DNA of 64,000 nt, taken from contig OZ020611.1 in NCBI GenBank assembly GCA_963971575.1, positions 8,156,933 through 8,220,932 on the forward strand, written 5' to 3'. This document shows positions 32,870 through 43,885 of this stretch, piece after piece. Position 1 is the stretch's first letter, and each line of letters starts with the position of its first letter. The position numbers and the translations under genes were made by a program. The notes under the pieces were generated by a model that did no database searches, was not told where the DNA came from, and was given only the letters and a program-made list of their open reading frames with translations. This DNA comes from Liopterus haemorrhoidalis (lineage: Eukaryota > Arthropoda > Insecta > Coleoptera > Dytiscidae).

Positions 32870-33620
32870 AGTTGGACTGAATACAGCAAAAACCAAAATA
32901 ATGGCGTATGGCAGAAATACCGGTGATATAACAACTTCAATTAAAATAGACGCTCAGACGTTATCACAAGTCAATGAATTCAGATAACTAGGATCTGTTA
33001 TCACTAACGATAACAGATCAAAGAGGGACATCACAAGTAGAATTGCTCAGGCTAATCTTGCTTTTAACAAGAAACGAAATCTATTCAACTCGAATAACAT
33101 CGCAATAACACCGAGGAAGAAGCTTCTAAAAACATATATATGGAGCATAGCCCTCTATGGGTGTGAAACGTAGACAATAGCATCTACAGAGAAGAGAAGA
33201 TTGGAAGCCTTCAAGACCTGGTGTTATCGACGCATATTAAAAGTGAAATGGGTTGACAAAGTCTCGAAAAAAGAAGTGAGAGCTGAAGCAAGAAGTTTTT
33301 GCTTCAAAATATAAATAAAAGACGAGCTAGCTTGATGGGGAATATTTTGCGCCATGAGGGTTTGTTGAAAATAATCGTAGAAGGTATGGTCGAAGGAAAA
33401 AACCCTAAAGGAAGACCCCCCTTAAATTATATGAGTCAGTTGAAGGAGCAGTTTAACTGTCAGAAATATGTAGATCTGAAGAGATAAGCAAAAATCAGGA
33501 AGGAATGGCGAGCTGCTGCTAACCAATCTTAGGATTGTAAACTTAAAGAGAGAGGGGAGAATTGGATAATGCCGATTAGAAGACGAAACCGATCTGTTTT
33601 TCAATATACCGTCCAGTAGC
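32870..33620 (+). mobile_element. RTE-like LINE, reverse-transcriptase C-terminal remnant
   Basis: Conceptual translation reads GLNTAKTKIMAYGRNTGDIT, VNEFR-stop-LGSVITND, LKTYIWSIALYGCET, RRLEAFKTWCYRRILKVKW, SLMGNILRHEGLLKIIVEG, KNPKGRPPLNYM and EWRAAANQS. This is the invariant post-palm region of the RTE-type endonuclease/reverse transcriptases that are abundant in arthropods. The catalytic FADD box lies upstream and is absent. In-frame stops (about 32986, 33172) and a frameshift near 33310 kill it. The 3' end is shared with 7303-7400. Confidence 0.92.
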
Positions 33621-33654
33621 ATAATAAGAGGGGTGGTCTGCCACGGGAACCATC

Positions 33655-34787
33655 TAGGGTTCCACCAATTAATCAGTAATTCGCCATATCGGCCATTTTG
33701 CAGATAAATCGGTACCAGATTTTTGGCTGATTAATCGGTTTTGATAATCTACCATTCTTATTAATTTTGTTTTTATTATTATTATCGTAAGACACTATGT
33801 TGAAGCAAGAAAATCATGGGTGACGGAGATTATTGAAAAACATTGAATGCAACATGTTATAATCCATAAAAAAAGCTTTTGAAATTACATAATTTCATTC
33901 AGAAATGTACTAATAAAACACTTTTTTTCAATTATCACATCTTGGTCATGTGATAAAATCGTAATTCAAAATTCTTTAAATTGAACCATTATCATCCCAA
34001 ATATTTTCTATACGTATATGTATTTTCATCTGTGGGAGCGGTAATTTAAGAAATAAAATTTCATTATTATGTAAAATAAAATTATTCAATAAGTTAAAAA
34101 TATTCAAATTATTAAATATAAAAACTAATCTATTTTAAGATAAACATCCTCAAATATTAGCTGAGTTATCAGTGACTGTATTTTTTTAGTTAAATGTTGA
34201 AAAACAAGGGTACAAATTTACGATCGTATATTATAAGATTTGTTTAAAATAGTCAGAGTTTATCTCAAGTACATGGTCGAATGTTACACAGATATTGATA
34301 TGCGACCATATATTTTCAGTGATATGACTTAAGAGTCAAAAACATAGAGTCAAAATTAATTATTTGGGGTTATGAATTATTGGGAATAGAAATATTAGTC
34401 TTTAAAATAAAAGGTTTTTGTTGTTAATTGGAGAGCTGATTATTTTTACAACAAGAAAAAATGGGGTTCAGAGATCAAATTACTAGTAATAAGAAAAGGG
34501 CTGGGAAAATCTCGTGAAAGACAGAGAGTCGTGAGTTAACCATCACCGGAGTCTGACGAACCTCCCAAGCATTTATGTTGGCCGTAGTTTGCCTACTCCT
34601 GGTATATAACAATAAATCATACAATTATACAAACCATACTATTAGAGGTACCGAACATGTATCGCTAGCAGTCGGATTCCATATGCATTATAAATAATCG
34701 CAGACGATTAATCCGTATCGGCCGATAAGGCAAGGTCAATTAATCGGTAATAGATAATCGGCCATTTTGTTTATCGGTGCAACCCTA
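33655..34787. mobile_element. hAT-like element, non-autonomous, 1133 bp
   Basis: The left end TAGGGTTCCACCAATTAATC and the inverted right end (TAGGGTTGCACCGATAAAC) pair, and both subterminal regions carry ATCGGCCATTTTG and GATTAATCGG motifs. Flanks GAACCATC (33647-33654) and ATACCATC (34788-34795) agree at 6 of 8 positions, a decayed 8-bp duplication of hAT type. The interior is AT-rich without a transposase frame. Confidence 0.8.
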
Positions 34788-35073
34788 ATACCATCAATAT
34801 AGGAGACACTAAGAAAACTTTTTATATTTCTTTAAATAACTTTTATGTGGAATCATTTATATAGAAGAAACACATAATTCTGAAAGATGAATTTTCATAT
34901 TATTTATATGCCATAAACAAAATTCGAATAAATTTATAAAAATTAATAAAAACTAAATAATCTTTTACAATAAAAATTAACCAACTAAGGTACCTTTGGA
35001 AAACTAAGTGTAGTTTTGGGTATTGTTATAAAACATCATGCCTATTATGAAACGCTATATCCCGTGGCTAAGG

Positions 35074-36233
35074 TAGAGATTTCAATAAAAATTAATTAAT
35101 CTATTAATTTATCAAATGATAGAATCGAAATGTTATAATCGATTTTCGATTAAATTTGTAGAAAATAGTCGATTAATCGATTATGAAATAATAAAAAAAA
35201 CATGTACTGGCCGACAAAAAAATGGGACTGTCTTAATATTATATTTTAAAGACTGATAAAAAATTATTTAACCCTTTTATTAGGAAACTATAAGTAATGA
35301 GAGGGAATACAATGTATGCATAAACAAATATTTTTTGTTGCTAATTAAACAGACTGTAACAATAAATAATGCCCGTTTGAACGAAGACTATAATAATATC
35401 GCATATTAAGTACGTGAGTTTTAATACAAATAACTCATTGTTAAAACAAATTTTTTCCATTAGTTGCCCATCTTAGAGATTTCTAAACTCCTACACGTCT
35501 TTTTTTTGTGCAATAAAATTAAAATGTGGCCGGAAGACGTTGTACGAGCTATGCCATTATATGAAGATGGCCGCAGTATTGTAATATCGCTGATGTTTTG
35601 AATGTAGCTAAATATTCTATTAATTACGCTATAAAGCGTCATCAGAGAACTGGTATCTACATAAAAAAATCTGGTTCAAACAATCCGCAAGCCACAAACG
35701 ACCAATTGCTTACATTAATTGTTTTGGGCGATCGTGATTGGTTCTAAACTTTTCTCGCACGACGTCTCGAAGAAGATCGAAATGTGGCAATTACATCACG
35801 AACTATCCAAAATTGAGGTAACAAGAGCTTGTATCCAGAAGACCTATAACTTGCTAAGGTTTTCTCACAAATTATTGAGTTGGAAGATTGCGTTTCGCTC
35901 GTGAGCATTTGAACTGACTGGACGCAAATTATAGCAGTATATTGTGCAGAATTGAGTAGCGGTTGAGTTTAATTCTAAAGATGAGCGAGAACGAGTGTTC
36001 TGAACGCCTAGTTATCTACGGACATTATTAAAAGAAGAGAGCAAAATCATCTACCAACCAGTGTTTCTATACAACAAAGTAATATCTTAAAAATAAAATA
36101 AAGTAAACGATTACTAATAAATTAATCGATTAATTATTAATTAATCGAAACCCGAAATATCGTATGGTTAATCGATTAACTGAAACAAAATAATCGATTA
36201 TTTCAATCATTCGATTAATCGTTGCCATCTCTA
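35074..36233. mobile_element. hAT-like element, 1160 bp, with nested Tc1 remnant
   Basis: The left end TAGAGATTTCAAT and inverted right end TAGAGATGGCAACGATTAATC lead into subterminal runs of ATCGATTAATCGATTA-type sequence on both sides. Flanks GGCTAAGG (35066-35073) and GGCTAAGA (36234-36241) match at 7 of 8, an 8-bp duplication. The only coding trace inside is of Tc1 origin, so another element inserted into this one. Confidence 0.8.
35520..36065 (+). pseudogene. Tc1-like transposase pseudogene
   Basis: Reading across frames gives WPEDVVRAMPLYEDGRSIV, then YAIKRHQRTGIYIKKSGSNN, LARRLEEDRNVAITSRTIQN and MSENECSE/LNA-like scraps. This is the helix-turn-helix half of a Tc1 transposase (RAMALYEDGRS...T-I...Y...R-T-G). 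Many stops and indels; the catalytic domain is unrecognisable. A possible left end is ATGTACTGGCCGACAAAAAA near 35202. Confidence 0.75.
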
Positions 36234-36241
36234 GGCTAAGA

Positions 36242-36870
36242 ATAATTTTTGAGATTGTCTTTTTATTCCACCAATAATTTTCATCTTAGATAAAACTCAT
36301 AATTGGGCCATCCTTGCTTATTTCATATGTAATTTTTTCTCTCTAATGAAAGAACTTTCTTTTTTAATTTTTACTTCAAAGTATTTTGCTTCAAAATAAT
36401 CATCTGCATTTACAATATATTAACAGTCCCATATTATAAAGTTGGGATAGTTCCAAGGATATAATAGATGCAAGTATATATTTTTCCACCGTACATATCA
36501 TCATTTAAATAATCCTAGGGAAAAAAAAATCCACTGCCATCGACGCAGTTATCCCCTATCAGGTCTCTGCAAGTTTCATTTGCAAACTTCCTGATTTCTT
36601 CTGTAGAAGTACTGCAGTCTCCATCGCACCATAGTCACGGCAATATCTTAATTTAGCTGAATTTATTTTGTTTTAATTTATGTGTATTGCAATTTTTAAC
36701 TTTTATTGATTATTTGTTTATTTTTAACTTATCTATTACATTTTTATCTATTGACTCCTAACTTATTGTTTTACAACCATGACTAATTTTAACTACCGAA
36801 TAATGAACATGCGTTACTAGACCAGGTATGTTTTTTAAACTTTATAATCAGCTATTATATTTTAAATTTT
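36242..36870. other. Non-coding, T-rich
   Basis: Possibly the 3' region of the retroelement that carries the ribozyme-like motif at 36879. The segment 36540-36650 is less AT-rich but matches no protein I recognise. Confidence 0.35.
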
Positions 36871-36878
36871 AATTTGTG

Positions 36879-36921
36879 TAGCTCTGATGAAGAAATAAAA
36901 TATTTCGAAACTGGTCAGCTA
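36879..36921 (+). ncRNA. Candidate minimal type-I hammerhead ribozyme
   Basis: All conserved hammerhead elements are in order: stem I strand (TAGCT, 36879-36883), CTGATGA (36884-36890), stem II (GAAATA/TATTTC, 36892-36906, AAA loop), GAA (36907-36909), a two-pair stem III (AC/GT with loop TG, 36910-36915), the cleavage base C (36916) and the closing stem I strand (AGCTA, 36917-36921). Such two-pair stem III minimal hammerheads are known from Penelope-like retroelements. One oddity is an extra A (36891) between CTGATGA and stem II, which may lower activity. No reverse transcriptase adjoins it. Confidence 0.55.
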
Positions 36922-37145
36922 GATCTAGTTGCATTATTTATGTCCACAACCCATACAACCCAAACAAACCTATTTATGGACACGATCAACTCCATAATTA
37001 TCTATGATATTATGTACCAATATAAAACTAAATAAAGATATTTTTTCAAAAATACCAGATTCATTTATACAGTTTATCTACAGGCATCTCTAAAAATCTC
37101 AAAATGTGTTCTCGCACTCCCAGTACATTAAAAGAGTACATTTTA

Positions 37146-37815
37146 CTACCGTAACATAAGCCGCGAACATATAGAAAGCCGGCACCGGCTTTACTGGCAA
37201 CAAGCGCTGATCTGCCGCAGTATCTGTCCATGTTTTCAAACATAACCGCACACGCTGTGTACTGGTCGGCGCCGGACGGTGTCGGCTACCCGCTTACCGA
37301 AACGTTTAAGCAATTCAAACAGCTTATTGTCAGCGCCGAAACAAAAAAATATTTAAAAAATCTTGCATCATCTTCTTTTAATTGAGGAAAAAGGTGGTGG
37401 TATTCCCCATATTTACATCTCTCTTTGTTTATTGCATGTATACCTTTTCTTGTTGGTTCCATTTTTAAATATAGTGATTCTGTTAGAAACAACTCATCCA
37501 AAGATAAATAGAACTCGCCATTTTCCACTTATTTTAACATATAATTGAGCCAATATACGAAAGAGTAGCTATACACTTTCAAAACTAGCGTTCCCTTTAT
37601 GCTAGGCCAATATAATTAAAAAATGTACGATAAATAGGAAAAAATAAATGAAAACTTCAATATTAGGTTATGTCATCTGTCGGTGTCACATGCAATATCA
37701 GCGTTTAGCGTGTGCTCAACCAGTAACCCAATACGCTTGTTTTCGGTACCGATTGTTAGCGCTGATTTACCAGCTTTCTGTATGTTCGCGGCCTTATACG
37801 TATATGGTAACCAAT
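37146..37815 (-). mobile_element. PIF/Harbinger-type element, deleted
   Basis: Inverted segments near both ends match: CCGCGAACATATAGAAAG (37161-37178) with its complement at about 37780-37797, and the AGCGCTGAT blocks just inside (about 37203 and 37759). Between them the minus strand encodes the start of a Harbinger transposase. Exact ends and target duplication are unclear. Confidence 0.6.
37286..37528 (-). pseudogene. Harbinger transposase N-terminal fragment
   Basis: The frame contains HAINKERCKYGEYHHLFPQL followed by KEDDARFFKYF. This matches the conserved N-terminal motif of insect PIF/Harbinger (ALP1-like) nucleases (V-x-x-I-N-x-x-R...G-E-[FY]-H-x-L...L-K-x-D-x-x-[RK]-F-x-x-Y-F-R-M). 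It breaks off after about 80 residues, before the DDE domain. Confidence 0.8.
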
Positions 37816-38599
37816 AAGTTTAACCGAAGCTCTTGCTCTCATACGAAGAAGAGAGGGTGCACCCCTAGTTAAGAACCACTGATTTAATATATGTGGTATG
37901 TATCAACTTATGGATGTAATTATAGATTGGGGGGAACTAACAACTATCATCTACCTAGTATCTTACCAACACCATATCCTATTTCTAGAAGTGTACACAC
38001 AGATTTAGTAAGAAAAATATTTTAAGTCTCTTTTTTTTATTAAAAAACACATAAATTCAATATGTCCAAATTTATACGTTTGAATTTAATGCTCATAACA
38101 TTATTAAGTGTAATATATTAGGTATTAAATGTCATTATTTATTATATAAATACTATAAACTTTAAATGTAAATTTGTAAAGAGATTTTATATCTTACTGG
38201 TTACGTGTTATGTACGTTTAGTAGAGTCACTTGATAAGTCTACTAATATCATATTCATACATTCACACCTCACAGGCGTGACTCGTCGAAGCGAAATCAG
38301 TATGATTGTGGATTCGATTCACAGTGAAGGCTTGTATTTTTAAAATTTATTTAATGTTACTGAGAAGTGGAAAAAAATCGATTAAGATCAATTACGTACT
38401 TCGACAAGTGTTATATTTCAACACTGTAAGTATTTCAAAATTTGTACATATTAAATATGGTGTTCATATCACATCATTAAGTGATATATATTAGGAATTA
38501 AATGTCATTTTCATGATGTAAAATATGTCCTAAATTATGAAAAAAATATTTATTTAATAGTTATTCTATAAAGCTCTAAGTATAATAGTTATTGTCCCT
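37816..38599. other. Spacer
   Basis: Possible very decayed tRNA-like head at about 38278-38330 (GGATTCGATTC resembles a B box). Otherwise unrecognised. Confidence 0.3.
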
Positions 38600-38797
38600 T
38601 GGTATGTTACCAACGAAACTCTACACAGATATTTAAAAATCCCCACAGTTGAAATTAGGAAATGAGGAAGTAAGGAAACTAGGCATACCAATACATTAAG
38701 TTACCATCCCAAGGATCTAGCATTAAATCTCCTAAATAACAAGGATGAAACAAGAAGATTTCAAAGAATAAAACCCTTAGATCTACTTTTTGATTAG
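38600..38797 (+). pseudogene. Jockey-type LINE polymerase C-terminus
   Basis: The frame reads YVTNETLHRYLKIPTVEIRK, a stop, then HPKDLALNLLNNKDETRRF and QRIKPLDLLF before the terminal stop. This is the conserved tail of Jockey-clade LINEs (N-x-x-L-x-x-D-L-x-I-P-T-V...H-P-N-x-L-x-x-x-L-L...R-R-L-K-R...P-L-D-L). An AT-rich 3' region with AATAAT repeats follows. Heavily 5'-truncated, as dead LINE copies usually are. Confidence 0.75.
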
Positions 38798-38911
38798 AAT
38801 CTAAATTAATTAAAGCTTGTAAATATGCAACAATATAATATAATAATGTATTTTATATATATTGTAAAAAGTCTCACTTATGGGTGAGTACGTCGTACAC
38901 GACCAATAATA

Positions 38912-39393
38912 TGTGTGGCGCCTGGTCTACGACTAAGATCGTAGGACCCGCCACACGTGGTGACTAATAAACGGTTCTGATGAGTTAAAAGTGAATGTGT
39001 GCGGATTTACCTACCGCAGAATTGCAGGTAAATCGTTGAAATAAGGGCGCGTTACTTCAGAGCAAAGCTATACTCACAAACATAAAAAAGGACAGGCAGG
39101 GTTCAGACGTATTTCACTCCGAGGGGTTATTCTCGGAGACTTGTAACATGTGGTGTGGTTTACCCTGGGAGTAGAGGTATTCGAAGGGGCCCAACAGTAG
39201 TTCTTTAGGAGTAATAACGCAATTCTGTCCTATTGAATCCCTAACCAGCCGTTGATATCGTAGAACTGCTCTGAGTAACACGAAAAATTATTTTGAATAA
39301 TTTTTATGACAAACAAAAATTAATATGGATCACCCGGTAGACGGGTGATGTAAGTTTTACAAATTTAATTTTCTTCCCGACACAACCAAAATA
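38912..39393 (+). mobile_element. LTR-like dispersed repeat, copy 2
   Basis: Same orientation as 13145-13706 and highly similar, starting TGTGTGGCGCC and ending CCCGACACAACCAAAATA. It lacks about 47 bp near the left end. The CACCCG/CGGGTG hairpin is kept (39331-39347). No internal retroelement genes adjoin it. Confidence 0.6.
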
Positions 39394-40439
39394 TACATTT
39401 CAATAGTTTCAATACCTGGGTATGTTGTACCAAGTACAAATTTAAACAAGCTCATTATTTGTATATGAATTTTATAGAAAGGGCTAAATAGAGCTTGATT
39501 TAGCAAAATTATATTCTCGAATGAGTGCCCTTCTCCACCACAGGCGGGTAGGATTCTGTATCCCATGTTTTTATACCTAACTAAGTGAATCGCATTCATG
39601 TATCGCTATTCACAAATAATTGTCTGAAACTACTCTTACTCGTCATAGGATGCTGAACTTCACAAAATAATTTAGTTTACTTCCGAACGAGTATCAACCT
39701 GTCTGAGTAAGCAATTCTCGCTGAAGTCGAGTGATCGACCAGATCCAGGTATTACACCACACACCCAGGTATATTTCTTTGAGTTATAGGTTGAATTACA
39801 ATGTTTGACTTTAAAGCACTCGATCATTTTGTAAAAAAGCATTTAGTTGTGTTATGTTTTTAAGAGACAAAAATGAAATTAATTCGAAAAAATTTAACTA
39901 TTATATTGACGTTAATATTGACGCTGATGTTGACGATGATATTGACGATGATATTGACTAATAATTTACTATTTAAGTAAAAATTACATATAATTCGACT
40001 TCACTGCCAACCTTAAAGGAAACAATGAAAATATTTTATCAAAGGATTAAAGATAAAATTAAGTTTTTTGTAGTATATGTATGGCCATTCGTCGATTACA
40101 AAAAAACTAGATACTGTTGAACTTTGGTCAATACTAGTTGCATTAAATGATATAGATCGTCGTTACAACCATACATCAACATCAACACTAAAGCAACAGC
40201 TAGTTATATAACCAGAAATAAAAAAAGCCGTTATATTGTCACAAAGATAATCCTAGGTCAGTATTGCGACATTGTGACGCTCAGCTGTTTTATTAAAAAA
40301 CTATTTGTCAGCGTCTAGCATTATGTTACCTGATTACGAACTGCATACGCAGCATTTTCGTAATAAGGAAATAATTGACACGACGAATGAATATTGGAAC
40401 TAGTTCTACGAGTAGTACAAATACATGGACGTCGCACGA
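39394..40439. other. Spacer with a 12-bp minisatellite
   Basis: At 39908-39960 a TTGACGATGATA-type unit repeats about four times. The rest is unrecognised. Confidence 0.5.
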
Positions 40440-40690
40440 TATCGAGGCAGAGGAACTTAGCTAACTCCTCTACACGTTCCAGTCCACACGGTGACGACCG
40501 AGACACCGACGGTATGTACCCATACAGCTGGTGAGCCAAGCAAGCAGTACCATGTGAGTGGGAGAAGGCTTCTCCAGGATCCTCGACTCCCTGATGGGTA
40601 GCTCCCGCCTCGGAAATAGGTCCAAGCCGATCCTGGCCAACACGGGGTTGACCAAGGACTTCCCCAACTCCATGTGGAGATTCATACAAT
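40440..40690. other. GC-rich block of unknown nature
   Basis: About 250 bp of balanced base composition in AT-rich surroundings, open in one minus-strand frame for 122 codons (40321-40689) and in another for 71. The minus strand reads NPVLARIGLDLFPRRELPIR, which I cannot assign. It could be a piece of a gene or retroelement. Confidence 0.35.
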
Positions 40691-41159
40691 TACAATGACA
40701 ACAGTAAAATATCGTAAATGTGATATATATTTAATAAATTGTATTGTTCAAACCAGGAGTTGCCAATCAAACCACCCACGTGACAATATTAAACCAGGAC
40801 GAACATTACCTATGACTTTTAATAAATTTAGAACGTTAAAACTACTCACATAACCTTTGACAATACAGAGCTTTAGAGCTTTAGAGCAAATTTTAATTTT
40901 CCTTTAAACAGTTAGTTTTTCTTAGAAATAATTATTGTTTATTTTTTATTTTAATTTTACTTTTTCATAAAAAAACAAATAAAAATAGACACAAATACTT
41001 AAATAAACAACAATTGTCAAATATGAGAGTAAGAAACAGTTTTTAATTTTTTTCTTGCTTGATTTTTTAAACATCTGTTAAAAAATGGATGGAGGAAGCC
41101 CTGGGAGAGAAGCAATTTTTCTTCCAGGACTTCATCTACCGATTTTTTTTTTTAACCTT

Positions 41160-41315
41160 TCGTTACTTTATGTCATATCAGAAGTAATCAAAATTGAACG
41201 AGGAGTAAGACAATGCTACATAATTTCTCCAAAATTGTGTTTTGCAGTTTTAGAGTACCGGTTCAAAAGTCTGCCTTGGGAAAACAAGAGCATTCCAATT
41301 TATGGTGTGAGCCAT
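41160..41315 (+). pseudogene. RTE-like reverse transcriptase fragment
   Basis: Within a 142-codon frame, IKIERGVRQCYIISPKLCFA then VLEYRFKSLPWENKSIPIYG correspond to the palm motif I-x-x-x-R-G-V-R-Q-G-D-x-I-S-P-K-L-F...L-E of RTE-type LINEs. QG-D has become QCY. The catalytic boxes on either side are missing. Confidence 0.8.
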
Positions 41316-41419
41316 TTTCAATTCAATGTGAAACGTTTACAATATTTTGTTCGTAAAGCCAACTCAGATGGCTGTAAAATATTTATCTTATCTACAATTT
41401 ATGATGAGACTTATGTGGT

Positions 41420-41536
41420 AATTCTGTGTCAAATCTGTAAGCTACAGACGATCGTATCTAAGGAGTTGTTTTATGCGTTGTTATGGACAGTTTCTTATAG
41501 ATTTTGTCTGTAAGCTTACAGATTTGGCACAGAATT
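41420..41536. mobile_element. 117-bp MITE
   Basis: About 30 bp at each end are inverted (AATTCTGTGTCAAATCTGTA at the left; one or two mismatches and a one-base gap). The middle is only about 56 bp. It overlaps the end of the RTE-containing frame, so it inserted there. Target duplication unclear. Confidence 0.75.
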
Positions 41537-42033
41537 GTACCATAAATTTACATTGACATACAGACACAATAATACATTAACCTTAACATTATATTATAAG
41601 AAAAATTTGTATTGTAGGATTTTTATATAATTGGCAATAGTCTGACAGTTATTTTTCATATTTTATTAAGATAATTTAACATCGGACAACTAAACGTTGT
41701 GAATATGTTTAATATTCAAAGTGCTAAAAAGAAAAAAAAAAAACTTATTACATGTAGCACAAACTTGAAATACAAATCTGTTAAATACAAAGCTCAAACA
41801 AGTTATATCTTTAAAAGATTAATAAATAAAACTCGGTAAGTTTCACAAATATAAGTTTAATTAGTTTAAATAGTTTAAATTAGTTTAAACAGTTTATAAC
41901 TACTACTATTACTATTTATAAAATTACTATTAATAACGGTTATAGCAATGCTGAAATAGACAAAATTATTAGAAAAAAGAGCAAAAAACTTTTATTAACA
42001 TATTTTTATCTCCCAAGTATACCAGATACAAAA
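41537..42033. other. AT-rich spacer
   Basis: AGTTTAAAT-type low complexity at 41865-41900. No gene seen. Confidence 0.4.
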
Positions 42034-42180
42034 ATGTATAAAAAATTACCCTTTCACGGCCAGGTTAGTTTCAAAATAGGATCAAAATTAAAGAAATCAA
42101 ATATAACTCCAGCCTTTTATAATAAATACACAATTATAATAAATCTTTTTTCTGTACGCCGTCTTTCCACACAATTTTCA
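42034..42180 (+). pseudogene. Possible Penelope-like element fragment
   Basis: The frame reads KLPFHGQVSFKIGSKLKKSN then ITPAFYNKYTI. This resembles the segment of Penelope-type polyproteins just after the reverse transcriptase (L-P-[YF]-x-x-G-x-S-x-K-I-x-x-x-L-K-K-x-N-I). Only about 40 residues match. Confidence 0.45.
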
Positions 42181-42411
42181 ACTCAACTTCAGCTATTTTT
42201 CTATTTATTTGTTGCAACAGACTTCCAGATCAATAACTTGATCTGGATTTCCATAATCAATAATAATAATCTGACCTAGAATAGGCAGCTACTACTAGTA
42301 GTGTCGGTTCTTCTATGGAAGCGGCTATAAACGGCGTTTGAACTCCATGTTAATTGAAATGCCGAAAACAAAAATTCAAAAACACGCTGGCAGTATACTT
42401 AGACAACAGTA

Positions 42412-43288
42412 ATAGGGTGTGTTTTTTTAGAGGTTAGTTTTTAGAATTGATAACACTGTTTCCAGCGACGGCCATTTTGATAGCCGAAAGCTTATTTGTG
42501 CTCAGTTGGGTTTGACATTTCACCATGAATAGTCTTACGCCAGAACAACGCTTAGAAATTGTGCAAATTTATTTCGAAAATCGTGGTTCTGTGCGCGAAA
42601 CTTACCGTGCGCTACGTTCATTTTACGGTCGACATAATCGTCCATCCGAGCAAGTTATTCGAATAACCATGGTTTGTTTTTGAACCACGCATACTCTAAT
42701 TGATAATACGCATCCGCAGAGACGTCGTACAGTGCGCACCGAAGACGCTGTTTCTGCTGTAGAGCGTAGTATTGAGGAGGACCCGAATGAGTCGATTCGC
42801 CATAGTGCACAGCAATAGAGCTATGATTACTGACTTATTCGTTCCTCAATTAAATGGCATTAATGTGGAAGAGCTGTGGTTTCAACAAGGCGGCGCAATA
42901 CAAAGCGCGCGCCTTAATCAGTTTATTGAAGGAAATATTCGATGAGCGCGTAATGTACCTGTGAATTTGTCTCCAAGATCATGCGATTTAATATCTTTGG
43001 ATTATTTTCTGTGGGGATATCTGAAGTCGCTAATCTACTAGATAAACCAAAGACGATGGACGACTTGGAAGCCAACATTCGCCGCGTTATTGCTTATATA
43101 CGGCCCCAGCTACTCTAAATTGGTCGAAAGTTGGACTTCAGATTGCCCATATGCTCGAAATTATATTATAACACTTATGGCATAAAATTATCTTTCCAAT
43201 AAAGCCAAGACCATAGCCATTATCACGATTTTTATGTGTTTTATTTCATTTTAAAGTTCTATACTTCTAAAAAAAAACATCCATTATA
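42412..43288 (+). mobile_element. Mariner-family element, internally deleted
   Basis: The left end GGGTGTGTTTTTTTAGAGGT and inverted right end GGATGTTTTTTTTTAGAAGT form imperfect terminal repeats with TA-containing flanks. The interior codes for both ends of a mariner-like transposase. Length is about 870 bp against roughly 1.3 kb for an intact element. Confidence 0.8.
42524..43175 (+). pseudogene. Mariner-like transposase remnant
   Basis: It begins at an ATG (42524) with MNSLTPEQRLEIVQIYFENR, then GRHNRPSEQVIRIT, typical of the insect group whose transposase opens LTPEQR-x-x-I-V. Later pieces are ELWFQQGGAIQSARLNQFIE (D changed to G in the FQQDGA motif, so a catalytic aspartate is lost), SPRSCDLISLDYFLWGYLKS (third catalytic motif, D kept) and a C-terminal tail. 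The central part (about 42815) and several frames are lost. Confidence 0.9.
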
Positions 43289-43682
43289 TCGATTCAAAAT
43301 TATATATAAATCTTATGAAACAATTGCATATCTTTTTGACAGCTACCATAAGCAGCGCTATAAGGACAATGGTACACAGGTAAAAGGACATTTTGTAATG
43401 CTGGTTGCATAAATAGTATAAATAAGTTTTCCATCAAGTTACCACGTCCGCGGTAAACCAGGGTTGTCTGCACACAAGACACTACTCTGAAAAGTACTCG
43501 TTGGTGACACTTTACCAACTGGTACTTCAGAGTCACTTCCAGTGTAATTCAAGGAAACGGACGGATTACTAAAAAGTAGCGCTGTGTACGGAACCTTATT
43601 GAATAACATTGGGTTAACAACTGATTTATTAACTCGCGTCAAAACCGAGTACCTTTAGAGTAGCTCAAATGCGAACGGTCTA

Positions 43683-43885
43683 AGGGTACGCGTATAGTGA
43701 AAGCAGGTTGCTGGTTGTTTGTTACTGACGCTAGTTCGTGCTGGCAGCCACCTCTGAGAAAACAGCACCAGCTTCTACTATGCGTTGTATCATTGATGAC
43801 ACAAGGATATTCCTGCTCGTAGGCTGACTTTCGCCAGCACTGGCAGCCAGTTACCAGCAACCAGCTTTCCCTATACGCGTACCCT
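43683..43885. mobile_element. MITE of the AGGGTACGCG family, copy 2
   Basis: The best-preserved copy: AGGGTACGCGTATAGTGAAA at the left is inverted at the right over about 33 bp with two mismatches. Other copies are at 1633 and 59702. No transposase. Flanks do not show a clean duplication. Confidence 0.85.

Noticed and set aside
38970..39000. CTGATGA on the plus strand in the LTR-like repeat
   Set aside because: No stem II or GAAA follows, and the other copy of the repeat lacks the motif.
40321..40689. 122-codon minus-strand open frame as a host gene
   Set aside because: No recognisable domain and a competing open frame on the same strand; kept only as a GC-rich block.
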